A DNA stretch of 64,000 bases from Bacteroidia bacterium (lineage in GTDB: Bacteria > Bacteroidota > Bacteroidia > J057 > JADKCL01), in NCBI GenBank assembly GCA_020635905.1, contig JACJYV010000002.1, positions 186,001-250,000 on the forward strand. Direction: 5' to 3'. The number at the start of each line of letters is the position of its first letter. Positions within the stretch are counted from its first letter, which is position 1. Shown here piece by piece: positions 35,351 through 44,564 of the stretch. A program made the position numbers and the translations under genes. Under the pieces are notes generated by a model that saw nothing but the letters and a program-made list of their open reading frames with translations, searched no databases and was not told the DNA's origin.

Positions 35351-38300
35351 CGCCTGAGATCTACAAAGTCCTGGAGAGGCTGTTCGCCATTATTGAGCTT
35401 GAGGATGACCATATAGGTGCCGTCGGGCAGGGGCTGACCTCCGTTATTGCGGCCATCCCATTCATTCAGATAACCTTCACGGGAATACACCACATTACCC
35501 CAGCGGCTGATTACCTGGAATTCATTTTCGGGATAATTTTCAATACCCTGAATGATGAAATAATCGTTGCTGCCGTCCTGATTGGGGGTAAAACCAGTAG
35601 GCATGACCAGATCCGCAGGCGGGCAGGAATCTGAAATCAGAATCAGGGTGTCAGACCAGACACAATTGCCCTGGGAAACGGTCCAGACGACCTCAAACTG
35701 CCCCACGGGGCTGGTCAGTTGGGTGGCTGCCGCAGTCGCGGCAGAAAAAACCGGGCCCGACGGGCTTACCGTCCACAGTCCGCTCATGCCCGAGGGGATG
35801 GGTGTACCCGAAAGGGACAACGTACCTGCACAAAGCTGGGTGTCGGCCCCGGCAAAGATATTGGGAGGCAGGGGTGTGCTCACCACAGCCCAGGCCGAAT
35901 CCTGGCATCCATTGGAATCGGTCACGATGATCATGTACAGGCCGGGCGCCAGGGCTACGGCCAGGGAATTGGTCTGTCCGTCAGACCAGAGGTACTGGAG
36001 CGGCGGGGTCCCCCCGCTGATCAATCCCAGGATGGAGCCATCGCTTTCGGTCAGGCAGGACGCATCTGCAACCTGAAACTGAATCAACAGACTGTCAGGA
36101 TCGGTCAGGGTGTAAGTTTCGGTATGAAAGCAACCCACCGAGTCATGAACGATCAGGGTGTAAACTCCGGCGGTTAAGCCGCCCGGATTCGAAAGAGTGG
36201 ACCCATTCGACCAGTTATAATTGTAGGGCGGGGTTCCTCCTGAGGGAGTTACACTTATCGATCCCATTTTGTCGCCCGCACAGAGATTGGGAACCAGGGA
36301 ATAACTCAATGAAATACTCAGATTTGCCAAAACCACAAAAGAATCCGTCGCAACACATCCATTGGAATCAGTGACCATTACAACATTCATCCCGGGCGGC
36401 AGGTTGGTTAGATCCTGGGTGCTGGCCCCGTTGGACCATTGGTAGGTATATGGGGGTTGGCCACCTGAAACCGTGAGATCGAGGGTGCCCGAGGTATCTC
36501 CATTGCAAAGTGCGGGAGTGGTAACTGCGGTGAGAAGGATGGTGACCGCCTGAGAGATCAGGAAGGAGTCAACCCGAACACAGCCTGCAGAGTCGGTCAG
36601 GGTAAGGGTGTAATTGCCGGATGGAATGCCGCTCAGATCTTCTGTAGCAGCCCCATTGGACCACAGAAATTTATAGGGTGCAAATCCCCCGCTGACGGAC
36701 ACATCGAGTGCCCCGGAGCTGTCTCCATTGCAAAGGACATCCATGACCATGCAACTGAGGGCAAGGGCCGAAGGCTCGGTAATCTGCCAGGAAGAAGCCC
36801 CCATACAACCATTGGAATCTGTCACCAAAACAGAATATAATCCGGCTGGAAGTGTATTCAGGTCTTCGGTAATTGCGCCGTTCGACCAACTAAAGGTGTA
36901 AGGCAGCACACCTCCGCTCACCACCAGATCAATGGCACCCGTGCTGTCTCCATTGCAGGCAACCTGGCTGAGGGCCGTGCTCAGGGACAGGACCTGAGAT
37001 TGGGGAACATAAAAGGAATCCAGCAAAATACACCCGTTGGAATCTGACAATTCCACTGAATAAGGTCCGGCCATGAGGCCGGTGAGATCTTCCGTGGTGT
37101 CGCCGCTGGACCAGGAAAAGGCATAGGGCAGGATTCCACCTGAGGGAGTCAGGTCAATTCCTCCGTTGCTGTCGCCAAAGCAAAGCACATTTTGCACCAG
37201 ATTGCTGAGAGCCAGGGGTAAAGGATCAATCAACTGAGTGGTATCACTGAGCTGGCAACCCAAAGAATCGGTCACGTCAAGGATGTAGGTGCCCGCAGGT
37301 AGGGAATCAATCAGGGCGCTTGCCGCGCCCGTATTCCACAACAGGGTGTAGGGCGGGGTTCCGCCCGAAATCAGGGCTTCCAGAATTCCATTGGAATCCC
37401 CATTGCATAAAACCTGGGTTGCCAGGATTGAAATGGCCAAAGGACCCGGCTCCGTCAGGGTAAAGGAATCCGTGAGGGTGCAACCCACAGAATCGGTCAC
37501 GGTGACCGAATATCCCCCGGCCGGAAGGCCGGAAATGGAGGATGTGGTGGGTCCATTTGACCAGAGTAAAGCCAGATTGCCCAATCCTCCCGAGGGGGTT
37601 AGTTGAATCTGTCCGTTGGAAAATCCATTGCAGGTTGGGTTTTGCGTTACGGCAGGAATGCTGAGCAAAGGCGATTTCGCCACTTTTACACTCACTGTCT
37701 GGGCCGGGCAAAGTGAATTGGACATTCCATCCGAAACCGTAACTGAGTAGCTGTCGGGCAGGGTCACAAACAGAGAGTCATTATTCCCCAATACATTCCC
37801 CATTCCATCCCGCCAGACGATGGTATAATTACTGTCTCCCCCAGCCACCGTGGTGCGCAGCCAGATTCCCGAATCCGCAGCACAGAAAGTCGTGTCCCCG
37901 GGAAATACAGCCACCTGCAGGCTGTCATAAACGTGGATGCTGATGGTATCGCAATAGGTGGCAACCATGGTGCAGGCGCCACCCGGGGACACACCACATA
38001 CCTGGTAATCAATGTTGGAGGGGGCGGAACCGTCTGGTATCAGGATCGGGTTCCAACTGGAAGTATCGCTCAGCAGGTGATTCCAGGTTCCGGGCGGGCC
38101 GGGCGAAATGGATTGCCAGGCAATGGACGTTGAATCAAATGAAACTCCCTGCAACTGAAGATCGCAACCCACCCTGACCGAATCAAAGGGTGGCAGCGCT
38201 GGCATGCCGGGAATAGAGGTGATGGTAAAGGCATAGGGGTTGACCCCCGAGCGGCAAAAGGTCGCGTAATAGGTCCCTCCCCCGGCAGCGCAGTAAACGG

Positions 38301-38679
38301 AATCTTCCAGCAGGGTAAAAAAGCAGTTTACCTTGAAAGAATCCACCACAACCCCGGTGTCAATGTGAATCGAAAAACCCACTGCACCCGGATCCAGGGT
38401 AATTTCAAAAACCATGCAGGTGATGAGCGGGGTGGGTAATCCGCAGCAGCTTCCCTGGCGAAAGGTCTGTGGAATGGAAAATGTACCTGCAGGCTGGCCG
38501 GTCAGGTTGACCACTATGTGTGGAACGGTAAGGTCACAGGGAAATCCCTGGGATTTCAGGGGATTAAAAAGGGGAAGAAAAAAGGGCAAAATCAAAACCA
38601 AAAGAAACCGCTTCCTGCATTTTTCAGACAGGAAAAACTGTTGGATTTGATTCTTGAAAGATATTTTCACTTCGACCAA
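35347..38679 (-). CDS. SprB-repeat adhesin with type B sorting domain
   Basis: A 1110-residue exported protein. After a hydrophobic N-terminal signal (about 20-43) and a ~290-residue N-terminal region come eight SprB-type repeats of about 70 residues. Each has the pattern CNGDSxGxIDLxxSGG, PPYxxxWSNG, LxAGxYxVxVTDSNGC. At the C-terminus is a gliding-motility-associated T9SS type B domain (MPTGFTPNQDGSNDYFIIQG … NEWDGRNNGGQPLPDGTYMV). SprB-like proteins are moved along the cell surface in gliding or act as adhesins. It shares a message with the PorP/SprF gene that follows. Confidence 0.92.
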   Translation of the reverse strand: MVEVKISFKNQIQQFFLSEKCRKRFLLVLILPFFLPLFNPLKSQGFPCDLTVPHIVVNLTGQPAGTFSIPQTFRQGSCCGLPTPLITCMVFEITLDPGAVGFSIHIDTGVVVDSFKVNCFFTLLEDSVYCAAGGGTYYATFCRSGVNPYAFTITSIPGMPALPPFDSVRVGCDLQLQGVSFDSTSIAWQSISPGPPGTWNHLLSDTSSWNPILIPDGSAPSNIDYQVCGVSPGGACTMVATYCDTISIHVYDSLQVAVFPGDTTFCAADSGIWLRTTVAGGDSNYTIVWRDGMGNVLGNNDSLFVTLPDSYSVTVSDGMSNSLCPAQTVSVKVAKSPLLSIPAVTQNPTCNGFSNGQIQLTPSGGLGNLALLWSNGPTTSSISGLPAGGYSVTVTDSVGCTLTDSFTLTEPGPLAISILATQVLCNGDSNGILEALISGGTPPYTLLWNTGAASALIDSLPAGTYILDVTDSLGCQLSDTTQLIDPLPLALSNLVQNVLCFGDSNGGIDLTPSGGILPYAFSWSSGDTTEDLTGLMAGPYSVELSDSNGCILLDSFYVPQSQVLSLSTALSQVACNGDSTGAIDLVVSGGVLPYTFSWSNGAITEDLNTLPAGLYSVLVTDSNGCMGASSWQITEPSALALSCMVMDVLCNGDSSGALDVSVSGGFAPYKFLWSNGAATEDLSGIPSGNYTLTLTDSAGCVRVDSFLISQAVTILLTAVTTPALCNGDTSGTLDLTVSGGQPPYTYQWSNGASTQDLTNLPPGMNVVMVTDSNGCVATDSFVVLANLSISLSYSLVPNLCAGDKMGSISVTPSGGTPPYNYNWSNGSTLSNPGGLTAGVYTLIVHDSVGCFHTETYTLTDPDSLLIQFQVADASCLTESDGSILGLISGGTPPLQYLWSDGQTNSLAVALAPGLYMIIVTDSNGCQDSAWAVVSTPLPPNIFAGADTQLCAGTLSLSGTPIPSGMSGLWTVSPSGPVFSAATAAATQLTSPVGQFEVVWTVSQGNCVWSDTLILISDSCPPADLVMPTGFTPNQDGSNDYFIIQGIENYPENEFQVISRWGNVVYSREGYLNEWDGRNNGGQPLPDGTYMVILKLNNGEQPLQDFVDLRR

Positions 38680-38782
38680 TTTTTAAATTGGCCTGATTGT
38701 TAAAATGGAGTTGGTCTGATCAAAGATAAAAACAAAATTAATTCATTCCACCACTCAGGAGGGTAAGATTTGTTTAAAAAGT

Positions 38783-40744
38783 TCAGTCCCTCAATAATTT
38801 GGAGGAAACGGAATTGTTTTGGTATTGGATTTTCAGAAAATAGAGGCCTTTCCCGATCCCCGAAATTTGCAGGGTAGTAAGTTTCGAATCCGGAAGAACT
38901 TCAATCAGGACCCTGCCCAGTGCGTCATGCAGGGTGATTTTCTCAGGAATGAAGTAAGTTTCGATGGAAACCTGATCTTTTGCCGGGTTGGGGTAAATCT
39001 GAATTTGGGACAAAATATCCTCTGTCAGGCCGATTACCACCCCGGGCGAAACGGAATCTGTCGCGGAGCAGCCATTTGCGTCGTTTACGGTCACGGTATA
39101 GGATTGATTGCCGCTCAGGTTGGAAATGGTCTGGGTGGTTCCTCCACCCGGGCTCCAGGCATAGGTATAGGGAGGATTGCCGCCTGATGGGGTGGCAGTC
39201 GCAGTCGCATCCATGTTTGAATTGTGCTCAGGCGTGGAACTCATGGTCAGGGTAAATCCGCTTCCCTGGCCCACGTTCTCAGAACCCATGGCAGTACAAC
39301 CTTTGGAATCGGTCACGGTGACGTTATATGCGCCAGGTGCCAGACCCGAAATATCCTGGGTGGTGGCCGAGTTATTCCATACATAGGTGTAGGGGGCAGT
39401 TCCCCCCGTGACCGTCAGGTCGATGGCCCCGTTGCTGACCCCCGGGCAACTTGCATCCGTGGCTGCGAAATTGAGAGAAAGGGGCAAGGGATCATTCAAT
39501 GTGGCACTATCAGAAAGGGCGCAACCGTTATTATCTGTGACAGTTACCACAAAGGTGCCTGCACTCAGACCCGAAATATCCTGGGTGGTGGCAGAATTGC
39601 TCCAGCTGTAGGTAAAGGGACTGGTCCCGCCGCTTACGGTCAGGTCAATGGCGCCATTGGCCCCGCCTGCACAACTGATCAGAGTCAGCACGAAAGAAAG
39701 GGAGTTGATCCCACCCACCTGTGAAACGGTGAAGGTGTCTTTGGCGGTGCAACCACCTGAATCGGTTACGGTCACGATGTAGTTTCCAGCCGCAAGATTC
39801 ATGAGGTCTTCAGTGGTGGCTGCATTATTCCACAAGAAGGTAAAAGGCGCATTTCCAGCCACGGTCAGGTCAATGGCCCCGCTGTTGGAGCCGCAGGCCG
39901 TGGGGGTAACCGTGCCGCTGGTGGAAATTTGTCCTGCAGATCCCACCACCACGGTATCCGTGTAGGTCACACTACCCGAATCGGTCACGGTCACCACGTA
40001 GGTGCCTGCGGCGAGGTTGGTAATGGTGTCTGTGGTCGCATTATTGGACCAGAGCACAGTATAGGGTCCGGCGCACCCTTTGATATGCACAAAGGCGCTG
40101 CCATCAGCATTGGCTCCACAGGATGCATCCGTGCCACCCGTGGTGAGGTTGGTGCCCGGCGCTGATTGAAAAATCCCGGCAGTTCCGGGCGAACCTTTGT
40201 CTGTATTTCCGTTCATGGCGAAGCTGGGCTCCCGCAAAGTCGCTTCCACCCAAAAGGATCCAATTGCATTATCGTCACCATCGCAACCCGTAAAAACCAT
40301 GGACTTTCCATTAGGGTCCGGGAAAGTCAGTCCGTTATCCCACTGAATGCTGTCGATCACGGTTCCGTTGGGCAGGGCGATAATCATTTCATCGATGCCG
40401 TTGCCAATGGCCGTGCTGCCAGACGACCACTGATAATCCACGTGGTAGCCTCCATTGGTGGCCGTGTCCGCATTTACCCCAAAAACCAGATATCCCCCGG
40501 CCGCAATCATCAGGGGACCGCCGTTATTGATGGTATCCAGATCAAGATCTTTGTCGCGGATAATCCACCCGTTCATGTCAATGGCGGCATTGGTGGTATT
40601 GCGCACTTCAAACCATTCGCTTACTGCGTCGGCCAGGTCGGCAGGATTTTGCATGACTTCCACCACCTGAATGTCGCCAGGAGATTGGGCAAAGGAGAAA
40701 AAAGCGAGCAGGAGCAGAAAAGAGAGAGAAAATATCCGTTTCAT
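38783..40744 (-). CDS. Lamin-tail and SprB-repeat T9SS protein
   Basis: A 653-residue exported protein: signal peptide (residues 1-19), lamin-tail (LTD) domain at about 20-185 (GDIQVVEVMQNPADLADAVS, WFEVRNTTNAAIDMNGWIIR), then six SprB-like repeats (…WNNSATTQDISGLAPGAYNV…), and a T9SS type A sorting domain in the last ~80 residues (IYPNPAKDQVSIETYF … LHDALGRVLIEV … GIGKGLYFLKI). LTD domains on bacterial surface proteins are thought to bind other molecules or nucleic acid. It may be an adhesin. It is divergent from the gene at 40981. Confidence 0.88.
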   Translation of the reverse strand: MKRIFSLSFLLLLAFFSFAQSPGDIQVVEVMQNPADLADAVSEWFEVRNTTNAAIDMNGWIIRDKDLDLDTINNGGPLMIAAGGYLVFGVNADTATNGGYHVDYQWSSGSTAIGNGIDEMIIALPNGTVIDSIQWDNGLTFPDPNGKSMVFTGCDGDDNAIGSFWVEATLREPSFAMNGNTDKGSPGTAGIFQSAPGTNLTTGGTDASCGANADGSAFVHIKGCAGPYTVLWSNNATTDTITNLAAGTYVVTVTDSGSVTYTDTVVVGSAGQISTSGTVTPTACGSNSGAIDLTVAGNAPFTFLWNNAATTEDLMNLAAGNYIVTVTDSGGCTAKDTFTVSQVGGINSLSFVLTLISCAGGANGAIDLTVSGGTSPFTYSWSNSATTQDISGLSAGTFVVTVTDNNGCALSDSATLNDPLPLSLNFAATDASCPGVSNGAIDLTVTGGTAPYTYVWNNSATTQDISGLAPGAYNVTVTDSKGCTAMGSENVGQGSGFTLTMSSTPEHNSNMDATATATPSGGNPPYTYAWSPGGGTTQTISNLSGNQSYTVTVNDANGCSATDSVSPGVVIGLTEDILSQIQIYPNPAKDQVSIETYFIPEKITLHDALGRVLIEVLPDSKLTTLQISGIGKGLYFLKIQYQNNSVSSKLLRD

Positions 40745-40980
40745 GGTTTGAATTTATTTCCAGTCCAATTTACGGGATTTCTAAAGAATAAACGAGGGAA
40801 GGGGAACGGATGGAGTCCATTCCAGGTCAAATTCACATTTTTTTCATGGCAGATTTTACAACCCTGGATCAGAATTCAGGCATCAGGTACGCTTTTCGAA
40901 TCCACGGAAATGCGGATATATTGAATCAGGATTATTATATTTAAGAAAGCGGAACCTTTAAAAACAACTTTGCACCCATC

Positions 40981-42543
40981 ATGATTCACAAACTCATCAC
41001 CTTCCTTTGCCTTGCCTGGCTGGCTTCACCTTTGCTCGCCAATAACATTCAGGTTTCCAATCTCACCCTCAGCTCTTCAGATGCAACCCAGGATTTCGCC
41101 ATGATCAGCCTTACCCTGAGTTGGGAAAACTCCTGGCTGGATGTTGAAAACCACGATGCAGCCTGGGTCTTTCTCAAATATCGGCCCACGGGCAGCAATG
41201 GAGCCTGGAGCCATGCGACCCTGCATTATGTGGATGGCACCAATGACGGACACGTGATTCCCCTGGCTGGCACCGTGAATACTTCGTCCGACGGAAAAGG
41301 AGTCTTTATTTATCGTTCGGGGACTGGCAGCGGCAATTTCAGTCTGGCCAATGTAGAACTGCGCTGGGATTACGGCACGGATGGCCTGGCCGACAACGCC
41401 ACGGTGGAAATCGCAGCCCATGCCATTGAAATGGTCTATGTTCCAGGCGGAAGCTTTTGGCTGGGAGATGGAAGCACAAGTGCGGAATACGGTCAGTTTG
41501 AGGATGGAATCAGTGGAAATGCCCTGCAAATTACTTCGGAAGGGGCCCTGACCCTGGGAGGTGGAGGCAGCGGGAGTGTGGGCAACCGCAATACCAACGG
41601 CATGGCCAACGACGGCCTTTTTTCCCTGCCAGGCGTTTCGACCGACGATTTCAACGATCTGACCACCCAAACTCTGCCCGCGACCTTTCCCAAGGGTTTT
41701 CAGGCGTTTTACTGCATGAAATATGAAATCACCCAGGGACAATACGTCGAATTTTTGAATGAAATTGATTCCGCTCAGTTCCTCAATCGCTACGATCCGC
41801 TCAATTATTCCACCAGTCACGGCGGATTCGGGACCACCCGCTACAACATCACAGGCACCTGGCCCAATATGACCACCATTACGCCCTGCCTGCCCTCTAC
41901 CTATGTGGAGTGGTACGATGCCGTTGCCTACGCCGACTGGGCAGGGCTGCGCCCCATGACGGAATTCGAGTTCGAAAAGGCGGCGCGGGGACCTTCTCTG
42001 CCTGTGCCCGACGAATATGCCTGGGGCAATACAAACATTGCGACCAGCAGCTATTTTACCATCACGAATCAGAATGGCCTCAATGAAGCCATTGGAGTCA
42101 ATTACAGCACCACCGCAGGCAATGCCTGGTACAGCACGACCATTGGTTTCAACGCCCCAGTCAGGGTGGGCATTTTTGCCGCCCATCCTGCCAACACGGG
42201 CCGGGTGACCTCGGGGGCCTCCTATTGGGGCCTTTTCGAACTCAGCGGACATTGCTGGGAAAGAGCCGTTTCTGTTGGCAGGCCCGAAGGGCGTGGCTTT
42301 ACTGGCAGTCATGGCGACGGCAATCTGAATGCCCTTGGCAATGCAGACAATCCCGACTGGCCCGGATTCACAACCGGAATCGGGGTGGACCATGCGGTGG
42401 GAGGCGGCTACCGCGGGGGCGCCTTCAACTTTCCCAATCCCACCCAACCCAACCTGCAGGTATCTTCCCGCATTGTGGCCACGGCATTTTATAATACCCG
42501 CTATTTCGATGATGCAGTTCGGTTTGTCCGCACTGCTCCCTGA
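40981..42543 (+). CDS. Exported formylglycine-generating-enzyme-fold protein
   Basis: A 520-residue protein with a signal peptide (FLCLAWLASPLLA), an N-terminal beta domain (about 22-150, NNIQVSNLTLSSSDATQDFA … SWENSWL), and an FGE/SUMF1-like domain from about 155 (MVYVPGGSFWLGDG, MKYEITQGQYVEFLN, LPSTYVEWYDAVAYADWAGL, MTEFEFEKAARG, SYWGLFELSGHCWERAV, GGGYRGGAFN). In true FGEs an active-site Cys pair near the end is needed; I do not see it, so a binding or structural role is more likely. It probably forms an operon with the two genes that follow. A possible promoter CAACTTTGCAC lies at 40967. Confidence 0.85.
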   Translation: MIHKLITFLCLAWLASPLLANNIQVSNLTLSSSDATQDFAMISLTLSWENSWLDVENHDAAWVFLKYRPTGSNGAWSHATLHYVDGTNDGHVIPLAGTVNTSSDGKGVFIYRSGTGSGNFSLANVELRWDYGTDGLADNATVEIAAHAIEMVYVPGGSFWLGDGSTSAEYGQFEDGISGNALQITSEGALTLGGGGSGSVGNRNTNGMANDGLFSLPGVSTDDFNDLTTQTLPATFPKGFQAFYCMKYEITQGQYVEFLNEIDSAQFLNRYDPLNYSTSHGGFGTTRYNITGTWPNMTTITPCLPSTYVEWYDAVAYADWAGLRPMTEFEFEKAARGPSLPVPDEYAWGNTNIATSSYFTITNQNGLNEAIGVNYSTTAGNAWYSTTIGFNAPVRVGIFAAHPANTGRVTSGASYWGLFELSGHCWERAVSVGRPEGRGFTGSHGDGNLNALGNADNPDWPGFTTGIGVDHAVGGGYRGGAFNFPNPTQPNLQVSSRIVATAFYNTRYFDDAVRFVRTAP

Positions 42544-42567
42544 TCAACCCTTAAATTAACTCAACCC

Positions 42568-43023
42568 ATGAAACTTATTCAATCACAACCTCTTGCAAGA
42601 TTCATCATTTCAGCGATCTTTTTGATCCTGCTTAATTTTTCGGCTTTTCAGGGAAAGGCTCAGGGTAAATTTTTTGGCGGAGATGGCTGCGGATATGCTG
42701 TAAGCAAAGCCACCGTCAACCTGCAAACCCTGGCGGTGGATCCAAATCCGGGACAGGAGGGTCATTTTGAGGCAAATTTGCCGGAAAATTCCCCAGTGCG
42801 TTGGTTTCCTAACCCGGCCAGGGGGGTGCTCCATTTCGAAAATTTATCAGGGAAAGAATTTTCCCTGCTTTTATTGAGTCCTGAAGGGAAGGTTTTGGGT
42901 AGCTGGAATACGATCGGAGGCGAATCGGGCCAGATTGAGGTGAGTGGATTTGCAGCAGGACTGTATTTTCTGCGGGTAATCAGCGGGGGAAAAAGCGAAG
43001 TCAGCAAGATTGTGCTGGAATGA
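42568..43023 (+). CDS. Short T9SS type A cargo protein
   Basis: A 151-residue protein with a signal peptide (about 1-31, ending GKAQ). After a short linker of ~45 residues almost all the rest is a type A sorting domain (WFPNPARGVLHFENLSGKEF … LLSPEGKVLGSW … GFAAGLYFLRVISGGKSEVS). It is close to a bare sorting signal with almost no cargo domain. It starts 24 bp after the FGE-like gene and overlaps the next by 4 bp. Confidence 0.8.
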   Translation: MKLIQSQPLARFIISAIFLILLNFSAFQGKAQGKFFGGDGCGYAVSKATVNLQTLAVDPNPGQEGHFEANLPENSPVRWFPNPARGVLHFENLSGKEFSLLLLSPEGKVLGSWNTIGGESGQIEVSGFAAGLYFLRVISGGKSEVSKIVLE

Positions 43024-43496
43024 GGAAGGGATTAAAATCAATTCTTTGGGTTATTGCTCTGCCCTGGCTGATCCTGAGTCTGGCAGGATGCAAAACCCGG
43101 GTATTTGTGGAGGAGCAAAACGGGGTAAAATGCACGGTCACCCTGAGCGATGGGGCCAGAATGCGCGCCAGCGGGCACAGTTACAAGGTGAGGGAAAATA
43201 CCCTGATCGAAATCCGCTGCAACTGCGGGCTGAAAACCTCGCCCTTCCTGGTAGCCAATTATGGCGGATTCAGGCACCCTGAGCGCGTTGGCTACCTGCC
43301 TCTGAATGAGGCCCAAAATGCCCATCCCTTTCGCCTGACCGACCTGACCTGCCCGCCTGGAAACGGGGACAGCCGGGGAGAAGCCAGTGAATTTGGCACG
43401 GAACTGTTGTTTTTGCCGGGCGACAGCGCAACTTCCCGTTCCGTTTTTCTGAAATTTTTCCTTCCCGATCCCATAGAGGTTTGCAACCGTCCCTGA
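43020..43496 (+). CDS. Small lipoprotein or secreted protein, unknown
   Basis: A 158-residue protein with a lipoprotein-type signal (WVIALPWLILSLAGC). The mature part is Cys-rich (IEIRCNCGLKTSP, LTDLTCPPGNGD) and beta-rich. No family is recognised. The 4-bp overlap with the upstream gene and same direction place it in the 40981-43496 operon. Confidence 0.72.
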   Translation: MRKGLKSILWVIALPWLILSLAGCKTRVFVEEQNGVKCTVTLSDGARMRASGHSYKVRENTLIEIRCNCGLKTSPFLVANYGGFRHPERVGYLPLNEAQNAHPFRLTDLTCPPGNGDSRGEASEFGTELLFLPGDSATSRSVFLKFFLPDPIEVCNRP

Positions 43497-43591
43497 AGAG
43501 GAATTATTCGCCATCAGATTGATTGGAAAGACCCTGAAGCCGAGTTTTTTTGTTCCCTGGAAAAAATATTTACAAATAAATCCACTTTTCT

Positions 43592-43621
43592 TTGCAGGGA
43601 ATTCAAAAAGGCTTATCTTTG
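43592..43621 (+). promoter_or_regulatory. Bacteroidota-type promoter for the initiator tRNA
   Basis: TTG at 43592-43594 and TATCTTTG at 43614-43621 are separated by 19 nt. This is the -33 TTG / -7 TAnnTTTG consensus of the Bacteroidota primary sigma factor. It lies about 50 nt upstream of the tRNA. Confidence 0.75.
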
Positions 43622-43673
43622 CATCCCCCTTCACGGGGAATTGACATAGATAATACCAGTATTAAAAATACAT

Positions 43674-43729
<56 letters not shown>

Positions 43730-43746
<17 letters not shown>

Positions 43747-43800
43747 CAACCCCAACCGGGTAACCCCTGTAAGTCAAGCACTTACGGGGGTTTTTGTTTT
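43730..43800. repeat. attL: 71-bp direct repeat at the tRNA 3' end
   Basis: Starts in the T-arm of the tRNA (GAATCCTGTCCCCGC…) and runs through its terminator to GGGTTTTTGTTTT. It is identical over all 71 bp to 50929-50999. A short further match (GGACAGTACGG) follows in both copies after a few different bases. Confidence 0.9.
43763..43800 (+). terminator. Terminator of the tRNA gene
   Basis: ACCCCTGTAAGT and ACTTACGGGGGT form a 12-bp stem (one T-G pair) with a 5-nt loop, then TTTTGTTTT. It lies wholly inside the att repeat, and so is duplicated at the right end. Confidence 0.88.
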
Positions 43801-43803
43801 TGC

Positions 43804-43825
43804 GGGGACAGTACGGGGACACTTT
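43804..43825 (+). repeat. 22-bp repeat near the left end of the element
   Basis: GGGGACAGTACGGGGACACT plus TT, identical to 50798-50819 and in the same direction. One copy sits just inside attL, the other just upstream of the integrase gene. It may be an integrase or excisionase arm-type site. Confidence 0.6.
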
Positions 43826-43974
43826 CAGAGGTTTGACACCTGATTTCCTTTTCTTACATCCCGTCCGAAAAAGAAAGGACCGGAGACTAATCCGGCCCTT
43901 TGGAGGAAACAAAGCATGGAGCCCCGAAAGAACTAATCCCGGCCCACCTTCAGACGGGCAGAAGTTGGACGGGC

Positions 43975-44172
43975 TTAAACAGTACTGATTTCTTTGAGCA
44001 ATTCGGCCAGATAATAAACGGCCTCTGACCGGGTGGGGGTCATGGGTTGGTCGTCCGCTTTGGTTAGCTCCTGAATTGCGGTAATGGTCGCGGCGTGGAG
44101 GTCTGTTAAATACTCCCTTGGTGATGTGGTCTTGATTCTGATAACAAGGTGTTGGGTTGTAAATTCTGTCAT
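43975..44172 (-). CDS. Small element protein, unknown
   Basis: A protein of about 65 residues if started at the ATG at 44172 (MTEFTTQHLVIRIKTTSPRE); an ATG at 44259 would add 29 residues. It is mixed charged, with a C-terminal helix (SEAVYYLAELLKEIS). It resembles small accessory proteins of integrative elements, but no family is recognised. It diverges from the XRE regulator gene, sharing a short regulatory region with it. Confidence 0.6.
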   Translation of the reverse strand: MTEFTTQHLVIRIKTTSPREYLTDLHAATITAIQELTKADDQPMTPTRSEAVYYLAELLKEISTV

Positions 44173-44278
44173 GCCTATTGTGATTTCTTTCTTTCCTGAT
44201 CGTACATTTTCACAAATGTAATAATAATGTCCCATAAATGGGACCACAAAAGATTTCAATTTCAGTCATATTGCGTCA

Positions 44279-44512
44279 ATGGGCGAAACTACTGACGTTG
44301 ATTGGGAATTTATTAAGGCAATAGGTCGTAGGATTGTCGCTTTGCGGAAAAGTCAAAAACTATCTCAGTTTGATCTTGCTGTAAAGGTTGGGATTGAGCG
44401 GTCACAAATGGGAAGGATTGAGCGCGGGGAGATTAATACCACCGTGAACACGCTGAAAAAGGTTGCTGAAGGGTTGGAGATTGAAATTGGGGAGCTGTTT
44501 GAGAAATATTAA
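44279..44512 (+). CDS. XRE-family transcriptional regulator
   Basis: A 77-residue single-domain helix-turn-helix protein: IGRRIVALRKSQKLSQFDLA, VGIERSQMGRIERGEINTTV, NTLKKVAEGLEIEIGELF. This is the Cro/C1 type fold over residues 14-72. It probably represses its own promoter and the divergent small gene. It lies 52 bp upstream of the HEPN-motif gene, so it may also control, or serve as an antitoxin to, that protein. Confidence 0.9.
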   Translation: MGETTDVDWEFIKAIGRRIVALRKSQKLSQFDLAVKVGIERSQMGRIERGEINTTVNTLKKVAEGLEIEIGELFEKY

Positions 44513-44564
44513 ATCTGCACAAATACGCTGCACAAAAACGTTTTTTAATAATCCTTAGATCAGA

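Noticed and set aside
34406..40744. Complete T9SS core or gliding operon
   Set aside because: Only cargo proteins and one PorP/SprF protein are here; PorK/L/M/N-type core genes are not in the window.
41077..42447. 456-codon open frame antisense to the FGE-like gene
   Set aside because: It mirrors a clearly real coding gene with signal peptide and family motifs; its own sequence has no domain and an odd Gly/His/Ala composition.
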